5,624 nt of DNA, from NCBI GenBank assembly GCA_903643055.1, contig CAHJWV010000686.1, positions 1-5,624 of the forward strand. Reading direction: 5' to 3'. A program made the position numbers and the translations under genes. The stretch's first letter is position 1. The number at the start of each line of letters is the position of its first letter. Below are positions 1 to 4,548 of the stretch, piece after piece. Source of the DNA: Burkholderiales bacterium. Its GTDB lineage: Bacteria; Pseudomonadota; Gammaproteobacteria; Burkholderiales; Burkholderiaceae. The notes below the pieces were generated by a model, which worked only from the letters and a program-made list of their open reading frames with translations, was not told the DNA's origin and ran no database searches.

Positions 1-1
1 G

Positions 2-697
2 CTGCGCGGCCTGCTGTCGATCGAACGCTGGGCCTTGTTTGGCGGCTCGTGGGGCACCCGCCTGGCCTTGTCATACGGCATCGCCCACCCAGCCCGCTGC
101 TCGGGCTTCATGCTGCGCGGCGTGTTCCTCGGCCGGCCGGCCGACATCGAATGGTTTTTGTGGGAAGCGCGCCAGGTGTTCCCGGACCGGCATGCTGCTT
201 TCCTCGACACCATCGAAACCATCGCCGGCCGCCGCCCCCGCAACCTGAACGATCTGCTGGACCTGACCGCGCCGATCTTCAGACCCAACCACCCACAACG
301 CATGGCGCTGTCCATTGCATGGGACGAGTTCGAACACAGCATGTGCTCGGTGCCGCCAATGCCAGCCCCGCCGACCGACCCCGAAGCGGTTGTGGAGCTG
401 CACGCCAAGTCGCTGACGCTGGCCACGCTGGAACATCACTACATGCTCAACGTGCTGCCGCGCGAGCGCGAGGTGTTGGCCGATATCGCCGCCATCGCTC
501 ACCTGCCCTGCGAGATCGTGCATGGGCGCTACGACATCGTGTGCCCGTTTGACCAAGCCTGGCTGCTGGCGCAGGCTTGGCCCAACGCCACGCTGACGGT
601 GGCCTCGATGTCGGGCCACTGGGCATTCGCACCCGAGATGGCCGCACTGCTGCATGAGGCCAGCGCGCGTTTGCGGACGAAGGTGTTGAACAGCTAA
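2..697 (+). CDS. pip: Proline iminopeptidase (alpha/beta hydrolase, peptidase S33), 5' end missing
   Basis: This cytoplasmic serine peptidase releases N-terminal proline from peptides (EC 3.4.11.5). The reading frame is already open at base 2 and 231 residues are visible; the family is usually about 310-320, so roughly 80-90 N-terminal residues, including the HGGPG oxyanion region, lie outside the window. All three catalytic residues are seen: the nucleophile Ser16 of the fragment in FGGSWGTRLALSY (codon 47-49), Asp178 in IVHGRYDIVCP (533-535) and His206 in MSGHWAF (617-619). Between them the cap-domain signatures typical of the family appear: RGVFLGRPADIEWF, AWDEFEHSMCS (compare AWxxWEGxxS) and the LEHHYMLN segment. 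The residue after the catalytic His is Trp, where many relatives have Ser; I see no other oddity. It converges on the DUF72 gene with only 20 nt between the stops and no clear intrinsic terminator. General alpha/beta hydrolases could look similar, but the GRYD and cap motifs favour this family. Confidence 0.87.
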   Translation: MRGLLSIERWALFGGSWGTRLALSYGIAHPARCSGFMLRGVFLGRPADIEWFLWEARQVFPDRHAAFLDTIETIAGRRPRNLNDLLDLTAPIFRPNHPQRMALSIAWDEFEHSMCSVPPMPAPPTDPEAVVELHAKSLTLATLEHHYMLNVLPREREVLADIAAIAHLPCEIVHGRYDIVCPFDQAWLLAQAWPNATLTVASMSGHWAFAPEMAALLHEASARLRTKVLNS

Positions 698-717
698 GCC
701 AAGGGTTCGCGACTCGC

Positions 718-1518
718 TTACGCCAAGCGCTCGATCAAGGCCATCGCCGCGGCGGGCGCGCGCTCCTTCGCGCCGCTGATGAAGAACACGAACACGTCGC
801 GCAGCCCGGTGCCGCCCGGCTTCGGCGCGATCCTCGGCAGGCCTTCGGGTTCGTCACCGGCCGCCCAGACGCGGGCGCATTGGCCGATCTGGTCCAGCAC
901 CGGTGCCGGATAGCCCTGCGGCAGCGCCGCCTCATGGCGCATCAACCGGGTGTAGATGAAATCGCCGGTCACATCGGCGATCGCCGGGTAGTCATCGGAC
1001 TCGGTGAACACCGTGGCCACGCGGTGCTTGCGCGCCAGTTCGAGATAAGCCGGCGTCTTGAAACTCTCATGCCTTGCGTCGAGCACGTGGCGCAAGGGCA
1101 AGCCGCCGACCTCGCCCGGCAACAGCTGGAAGAAGGCTTCGATGTCGCTCGCATCGAAGCGCTTGGTCGGCGCCAACTGCCAGACGATCGGGCCCAGCTT
1201 GTCGCCCAGTTCGGCGATGCCACTGCCGACGAAGCGCTGCACCGATTCGCCCGCTTCAGCGAGCACGCGGCGGTTGGTCGCAAAGCGCGAGGCCTTCAGC
1301 GAAAACACAAAGCCGTCGGGCGTTTCATCGCGCCACTTCGCGAAGGTGGCCGGCTTCTGCGAGCTGTAATAGGTGCCGTTGACCTCGATGGCCGTCAAGC
1401 GCCGGCTGGCGTATTCGAGTTCGCGGCTGTGGGGCCAGGCATCGGGATAGAAATTGTTGCGCCAGGGCTGGAAGGTCCAGCCACCGATACCAACACGAAT
1501 GCATGGGGTCTGGGCCAT
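718..1518 (-). CDS. DUF72 domain-containing protein (YecE-like)
   Basis: A complete 266-aa protein matching the DUF72/YecE family in length and motifs; the biochemical function of the family is not established, and a TIM-barrel-like fold is expected. Motifs seen are VGIGGWTF near the N terminus (residues 9-16), FYPDAWP (23-29), LTAIEVNGTYYS (41-52, with the conserved Glu45, Asn47 and tyrosine pair), FVFSLKASRF (70-79, Lys75), an LDARHESF segment in the middle and a FIYTRLMRHEA segment towards the C-terminal third. The C terminus reads DVFVFFISGAKERAPAAAMAL, whereas many relatives have an Asn-containing YFNN-type motif there; this is probably a subgroup variant. There is no signal peptide or membrane segment. 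The start is supported by GGGAG six bases upstream (1525-1529 on the minus strand) and by a candidate promoter just beyond it. The long plus-strand frame over the same DNA is a GC-rich shadow. Confidence 0.93.
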   Translation of the reverse strand: MAQTPCIRVGIGGWTFQPWRNNFYPDAWPHSRELEYASRRLTAIEVNGTYYSSQKPATFAKWRDETPDGFVFSLKASRFATNRRVLAEAGESVQRFVGSGIAELGDKLGPIVWQLAPTKRFDASDIEAFFQLLPGEVGGLPLRHVLDARHESFKTPAYLELARKHRVATVFTESDDYPAIADVTGDFIYTRLMRHEAALPQGYPAPVLDQIGQCARVWAAGDEPEGLPRIAPKPGGTGLRDVFVFFISGAKERAPAAAMALIERLA

Positions 1519-1544
1519 TGCGGTCTCCCGTCATGAAGCGACAA

Positions 1545-1573
1545 ATCATCATGGAAAGCAGCCACGCTGCCAA
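1545..1573 (-). promoter_or_regulatory. Candidate sigma-70 promoter of the DUF72 gene
   Basis: Read on the minus strand, TTGGCA (1568-1573, 5 of 6 matches to TTGACA) is followed after exactly 17 bases by GATGAT (1545-1550, 4 of 6 matches to TATAAT). Transcription would begin near 1538, giving a leader of about 20 nt that includes the GGGAG ribosome binding site at 1525-1529 and leads to the ATG at 1518. Geometry and position fit well; the -10 is mediocre, so this is a prediction only. Confidence 0.4.
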
Positions 1574-1684
1574 GCACAGCATCAGCCGAGCAGCCGCCAC
1601 TGTGTCATTGCGTGGCGAGACGCATCAGGCCGGCCTCGTACCGGGCGTCCCCATAAAAGACCCCTGCGGCTCGCAAGCATCCCC

Positions 1685-1697
1685 CCTAGTTTGTAGG
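1685..1697. repeat. Short inverted repeat CCTA-N5-TAGG in the divergent intergenic region
   Basis: CCTA (1685-1688) and TAGG (1694-1697) flank GTTTG. The 13-bp element sits 110 bp upstream of the first small gene, behind a run of six C residues, in an interval where I find no convincing -35/-10 pair for that gene. It could be a binding site for a dimeric regulator, but arms of 4 bp also occur by chance. Confidence 0.2.
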
Positions 1698-1759
1698 TCA
1701 AGCCTTACAGCAGTTCGCTCAGTCGCCCGATAGCGGTCGGCGCTTGGCTTCGCAACCAT

Positions 1760-1790
1760 TGGCCCCCATGTGCTCACACGTTGTGGGCCG
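1760..1790 (+). promoter_or_regulatory. Possible 5'-UTR hairpin just before the small-gene operon
   Basis: GGCCC (1761-1765) can pair with GGGCC (1785-1789), extended by a U-G pair (1760/1790), and TGTG (1769-1772) faces CACA (1775-1778) inside. The structure would end five bases before the AAGGAG ribosome binding site at 1795-1800. The outer stem is only 5-6 bp and the inner loop of 2 nt is too tight for full pairing, so the support is weak. Confidence 0.22.
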
Positions 1791-1794
1791 AACC

Positions 1795-1800
1795 AAGGAG
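1795..1800 (+). promoter_or_regulatory. Strong ribosome binding site of the 67-aa gene
   Basis: AAGGAG lies seven bases before the ATG at 1808. It decides this start over an in-frame TTG at 1781, which has no comparable upstream site, and is a main reason to accept the small gene as real. Confidence 0.75.
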
Positions 1801-1807
1801 CCGTGCG

Positions 1808-2011
1808 ATGGCCAACGATTCGGAGTGGGTAGAAGATGTGCGGCGCTGGTACCACGGCAGTTCCACGCTGACGAGCTACGGCAACGACACTTCCGAATCG
1901 GATCTGGGAGACCATGCACTTGGCTATCAGGCCGCTTTGCCGGTGCTGCAAGCCCATCATTGGCCTGATGCGCCTGTCATCAAGGCAGCTTCCGCTGGAG
2001 CTGACGTATGA
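1808..2011 (+). CDS. Hypothetical 67-aa protein, first gene of a coupled pair
   Basis: I do not recognise this small protein. It is acidic and probably cytoplasmic: no signal peptide, membrane segment or cysteine is visible. The N-terminal part (MANDSEWVEDVRRWYHGSS) is rich in charged and aromatic residues and could form a helix; a Ser/Thr/Asp-rich stretch follows (roughly residues 18-33), then a more ordered-looking segment, ALGYQAALPVLQAHHWPDAP, in which the WPDAP motif may be a useful family signature. The gene is supported by a near-ideal AAGGAG site seven bases upstream and by its stop codon overlapping the next start in the sequence ATGA (2008-2011). It is transcribed away from the DUF72 gene. 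Product and function are unknown; it may act together with the membrane protein encoded next. Confidence 0.65.
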   Translation: MANDSEWVEDVRRWYHGSSTLTSYGNDTSESDLGDHALGYQAALPVLQAHHWPDAPVIKAASAGADV

Positions 2012-2358
2012 GCGCCGTGTTCGACCATCACCGCATTGGCAGTGGCGGCAGTGGCATTTCCGGTGACGCTTCGCTCACGCTGCGCCTACGCGGTGCGTTG
2101 ATCCGTGCCTGGAACGACATGCCCGCCTGGGCACGCGCCCCGTCGACCCTGACTGCGTTGTGGGCCGCCGTCGCTTTGAGTTGCCTCGTGGCCATCGGCA
2201 TGACCGTGCAAGGCGTGGTCGACCGCAGCCAGGCGCGTCAGCAGGAGGAGTTGCAGCGCCTGGAATCCACCTGGCGCCAGCATTCAACGCCATCAGCCAG
2301 CGTCGCCACGCCGGCCAATACCGCGTTGACCGATTCGATGCCCACCGTTCAACGCTGA
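2008..2358 (+). CDS. Hypothetical 116-aa single-pass membrane protein, second gene of a coupled pair
   Basis: I do not recognise this protein. Residues 1-22 are Gly/Ser-rich and probably flexible; residues 23-45 carry several arginines (R26, R28, R33, R43) and two tryptophans; residues about 48-71 form one clear hydrophobic segment (LTALWAAVALSCLVAIGMTV and beyond); residues 72-91 are highly charged with heptad-like spacing (DRSQARQQEELQRLESTWRQ), possibly a short coiled coil; the tail is Ser/Thr/Pro/Ala-rich. Positive charges before the segment suggest a cytoplasmic N terminus and a periplasmic C terminus. The start is supported by GGAG at 1997-2000, seven bases upstream and inside the previous gene, and by the 4-base ATGA overlap, which points to translational coupling. 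A membrane anchor, a small envelope-complex subunit or a regulator partner are all possible; nothing in the sequence decides. Confidence 0.65.
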   Translation: MSAVFDHHRIGSGGSGISGDASLTLRLRGALIRAWNDMPAWARAPSTLTALWAAVALSCLVAIGMTVQGVVDRSQARQQEELQRLESTWRQHSTPSASVATPANTALTDSMPTVQR

Positions 2359-2360
2359 TC

Positions 2361-2388
2361 ATCACCGCTCAAGGCGAGGTGATCACCT
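2361..2388. repeat. Palindrome and overlapping inverted repeat after the small-gene pair
   Basis: AGGTGATCACCT (2377-2388) is a perfect 12-bp palindrome. Its left half also pairs with the upstream ATCACC (2361-2366 with GGTGAT at 2378-2383), so two alternative hairpins can be drawn. The element begins two bases after the stop codon at 2358. No U-run follows, so it is not a standard intrinsic terminator; it might stabilise the mRNA 3' end or bind a protein. Confidence 0.35.
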
Positions 2389-2437
2389 GACCATCGGTAA
2401 TGACCACATGCCGGTGTTGAGAGTCCAAGCTCGGCCC

Positions 2438-2460
2438 GCATGAAAGCCACGCTTTCATGC
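2438..2460. repeat. Perfect inverted repeat, 10-bp arms with a 3-nt centre
   Basis: The arms GCATGAAAGC (2438-2447) and GCTTTCATGC (2451-2460) are exact reverse complements separated by CAC. It lies 80 bp downstream of the small-gene pair and 115 bp upstream of the M61 peptidase start. The arms are half A/T and no T-run follows on either strand, which argues against an intrinsic terminator. Symmetry and length fit an operator for a dimeric transcription factor, or a transcript-end hairpin; which regulator might bind is unknown. Confidence 0.6.
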
Positions 2461-2563
2461 ACCCCGATGTCACAAATCCAGCAGCGCGTCGCCTGGACAA
2501 CACACCCCGTGAAGCCGTAACCGACAGACACGGGCTCATCGCTTATCGTGCTGGCCTCCCAAC

Positions 2564-2568
2564 AAGGA
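2564..2568 (+). promoter_or_regulatory. Ribosome binding site of the M61 peptidase gene
   Basis: AAGGA lies seven bases before the ATG at 2576. It fixes the start so that the protein begins with a normal signal peptide. Confidence 0.75.
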
Positions 2569-2575
2569 AGCCCTT

Positions 2576-4483
2576 ATGCACGCCCTCTTGCGAATGACGG
2601 CCGCGACCCTCGGCCTCACCGCGGCCGCCCACCTGGCGGCCCAGCCTCTGCCTCCCGTTCGAGACACGGCCTACCCGGGCGTCATCACGGTGGATGTCGA
2701 TGCCACCGACCTCGATCACAAGATCTTCAAGGTCAAGCAAACCGTGCCGGTGAAGGCCGGGCCGCTGACCTTGCTGTACCCGCGCTGGATTCCCGGCCAC
2801 CACTCGCCGACCGGTGCTGTGCAGCAGATCGCCGCGCTGAAGATCAGCGCTGGTGGCAAGCCTGTCGACTGGCTGCGTAACACACTGGATACGCATGCGT
2901 TCCAGGTCGAGGTGCCCTCGGGTGCCAGCGCACTGGAGATCGAGTTCCAGTACCTCTCGCCGATCGATGGCGCCGGCCGCACGGTGATGACGCCGGACAT
3001 GCTGAACCTGCAATGGGATGCAATGCTGCTTTACCCGGCCGGGCATGCGGTCAGCCGCATCAATGTGAAGGCCAGTGCGACGCTGCCCACCGGTTGGGAA
3101 GCCGGCACGGCACTCGAGACCGCCGGGCGCAGCGGTGCGAAGTTCGATTTCAAGCCGGTCTCGGTCGAGACCTTGGTCGATTCGCCGATCTTTGCCGGCA
3201 AGAACTTCCAGCGCTTCGATCTCGACCCCGGCGCACGTGAAGCCGGCCGCGCCCCGGTGACGCTGAACGTGATGGCCGATCGTGCCTCGCAGATCAAGGT
3301 CAGCGATGCGCAGCTGGCCGCGCACCGCGCACTCGTCACGCAGGCCGACAAGGTCTTCAACTCGCGGCATTACGCGCACTATGATTTCCTGCTGCTGCTG
3401 AGCGACGAGCTGGGCCACATCGGCCTGGAGCACCACGAGTCGAGCGAGAACGGCGTCAAGCCGACCTACTTCACCGAGTGGGAGAAAAACCCGATCGGGC
3501 GCGATCTGCTGCCGCATGAATACACGCATTCCTGGGACGGCAAGTTCCGCCGCCCCGCCGATTTGCTAACGCCGAACTACAACGTACCGATGCAGGACAG
3601 CCTGCTGTGGGTCTACGAAGGCCAGACGCAGTACTGGGGCTCGGTGCTGGTCGCACGCTCCGGCTTGTTCAGCCAGGAAGACGCCCGCGACAGCCTGGCC
3701 AATACCGCGGCCGCGCTCGATGCCCGCGCCGGCCGCAGCTGGCGCAACCTGCAAGACACGACCAACGAGCCGATCGTCTCCGCCTACCGCAACGGCTACT
3801 GGCGCGACTTTCAGCGCAGCGCCGATTACTACGACGAAGCGCGCCTGATCTGGCTCGAAGCCGACATGCTGATCCGCGAAAAAACGAACGGCCAACGCTC
3901 GCTCGATGACTTCGCCCGCAACTTCTTTGGTGTCGAACCGAAGCGCGTCGCGCCATTGCCGTACACCTTCGATGACGTGGTGCGCGAACTGAATCGCGTG
4001 CTGCCTTACGAGTGGGCCGCCTTCCTGCGCAAGCGGCTCGACACCCACGAAATCGGCGCGCCGCTGGCCGGTATCCGCCATGCCGGCTGGCAACTCGGCT
4101 GGAGTGAAGAGCCGAGCAGCTTCTTCAAAGCTTGGGAAAGCCATGACGAATCGACCGACTTCAGCTATTCGCTCGGCCTGGTCATCGGCAAGCAAGACAA
4201 GCTCAAGCGCGTGGGCTGGGGCAGCCCCGCCTTCCAGGCCGGGCTGACGCAAGGCGCCACGCTGCTGGCCGTCAACGGGCGGGCCTACAAGGCCGAGTTG
4301 CTGAAAGAGGCCCTCACCGCCGCGAAGCTGCCGGGCAGTGCGCCGATCGAGCTGCTGGTGAAGACCGACGAGCTGTACCGCACCGTGAAGGTGGAGTGGC
4401 ACGACGGGCTGCGCTATCCCAAGCTCGTGCGCATCGAAGGCACGCCGGATCGCCTGACGACGCTCTTCACGCCGCTGAAATAA
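2576..4483 (+). CDS. M61-family metallopeptidase with PDZ domain, exported
   Basis: A complete 635-aa zinc peptidase of family M61 (glycyl-aminopeptidase type), about the usual family length. Residues 1-22 look like a Sec signal peptide: Arg6, a hydrophobic Ala/Leu/Thr core, and a likely cut after the Ala pair at 21-22; there is no lipobox Cys, so the enzyme should be periplasmic or secreted. An all-beta N-terminal domain (roughly 30-190) precedes the thermolysin-like catalytic domain. Zinc and catalytic residues are intact: HEYTH (314-318) followed by SWDGKFRRP, and the expected third ligand Glu348 in WVYEGQTQYW. The family motif before it reads HIGLEHHESSENG (281-293; more often GGLEHxxS). 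A PDZ domain spans about 530-615, with SYSLGLVIG and the carboxylate-loop-facing GLTQGATLLAVNGR. Members prefer N-terminal Gly or Ala residues, but the substrate here cannot be read from sequence. The gene has its own good ribosome binding site; amn follows 37 nt later. Confidence 0.95.
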   Translation: MHALLRMTAATLGLTAAAHLAAQPLPPVRDTAYPGVITVDVDATDLDHKIFKVKQTVPVKAGPLTLLYPRWIPGHHSPTGAVQQIAALKISAGGKPVDWLRNTLDTHAFQVEVPSGASALEIEFQYLSPIDGAGRTVMTPDMLNLQWDAMLLYPAGHAVSRINVKASATLPTGWEAGTALETAGRSGAKFDFKPVSVETLVDSPIFAGKNFQRFDLDPGAREAGRAPVTLNVMADRASQIKVSDAQLAAHRALVTQADKVFNSRHYAHYDFLLLLSDELGHIGLEHHESSENGVKPTYFTEWEKNPIGRDLLPHEYTHSWDGKFRRPADLLTPNYNVPMQDSLLWVYEGQTQYWGSVLVARSGLFSQEDARDSLANTAAALDARAGRSWRNLQDTTNEPIVSAYRNGYWRDFQRSADYYDEARLIWLEADMLIREKTNGQRSLDDFARNFFGVEPKRVAPLPYTFDDVVRELNRVLPYEWAAFLRKRLDTHEIGAPLAGIRHAGWQLGWSEEPSSFFKAWESHDESTDFSYSLGLVIGKQDKLKRVGWGSPAFQAGLTQGATLLAVNGRAYKAELLKEALTAAKLPGSAPIELLVKTDELYRTVKVEWHDGLRYPKLVRIEGTPDRLTTLFTPLK

Positions 4484-4504
4484 GCCGAGGCCATTCCGAG
4501 GGGG

Positions 4505-4536
4505 GTGCCATGGCCGCACAATGGGCGCCATGGCAC
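4505..4536 (+). promoter_or_regulatory. Inverted repeat covering the amn translation start
   Basis: GTGCCATGGC (4505-4514) and GCCATGGCAC (4527-4536) are perfect 10-bp complementary arms around a 12-nt loop. It also contains two direct copies of the 8-bp palindrome GCCATGGC, 20 bp apart. In RNA the hairpin would bury the ATGs at 4510 and 4530 in the stem and leave the in-frame ATG at 4521 in the loop. It immediately follows the G-rich Shine-Dalgarno-like run GAGGGGGG (4498-4505), so it could influence ribosome access. The pairing is seen directly; any regulatory role is inference. Confidence 0.5.
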
Positions 4537-4548
4537 AACCCACCCTGA
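4510..4548 (+). other. Possible 12-codon out-of-frame leader ORF at the amn start
   Basis: The ATG at 4510 is the one best placed relative to the purine-rich run GAGGGGGG (4498-4505, four bases away), yet it is in a different frame from amn. It would encode MAAQWAPWHNPP and stop at 4546-4548, overlapping the beginning of amn. It may be a translated leader that re-initiates or competes with amn, or simply a chance ATG. Confidence 0.2.

Larger units (their letters stand above)
2359..2575. other. Non-coding spacer with several inverted repeats
   Basis: This 217-bp interval has no credible gene. Besides the two elements listed separately it contains TCCAG/CTGGA (2477-2481 and 2493-2497) and CCCGTG/CACGGG (2506-2511 and 2529-2534). 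A weak promoter-like pair, CCGACA (2521-2526) and TTATCG (2543-2548) with 16 bases between, is the best I can see for the peptidase gene and is not convincing. The interval probably holds the end of the small-gene transcript and the control region of the peptidase. Confidence 0.4.

Noticed and set aside
71..655. Minus-strand 194-aa open frame over the proline iminopeptidase
   Set aside because: It mirrors a conserved gene with an intact catalytic triad and has no motif of its own.
698..717. Bidirectional terminator between the convergent first two genes
   Set aside because: The 20-bp gap shows no stem with adequate pairing and no T-run.
880..1536. Plus-strand 218-aa open frame over the DUF72 gene
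   Set aside because: The opposite strand encodes a recognisable DUF72 protein with ribosome binding site and promoter; this frame is its shadow.
1769..1778. TGTG-CT-CACA as a CRP/FNR-type site
   Set aside because: The spacing between half sites is 2 bp instead of the 6 bp of CRP sites, and flanking positions do not match.
1781..1807. Upstream TTG start for the 67-aa gene
   Set aside because: It has no Shine-Dalgarno sequence at the right distance, while ATG 1808 follows AAGGAG by seven bases.
2160..2390. 76-aa plus-strand frame overlapping the membrane-protein gene
   Set aside because: It has no ribosome binding site, and the overlapping frame with ATGA coupling and a membrane helix explains the region better.
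2438..2460. Reading the perfect inverted repeat as an intrinsic terminator
   Set aside because: No T-run follows on either strand and the arms are not particularly GC-rich; it is kept only as an inverted repeat of unknown role.
2543..4543. Two long minus-strand open frames (2543-3529 and 3566-4543) opposite the M61 gene
   Set aside because: They lie antisense to a clearly conserved gene, have the Arg/Gly/Val/Gln-rich composition of GC-rich mirror frames, and show no recognisable motif or good ribosome binding site.
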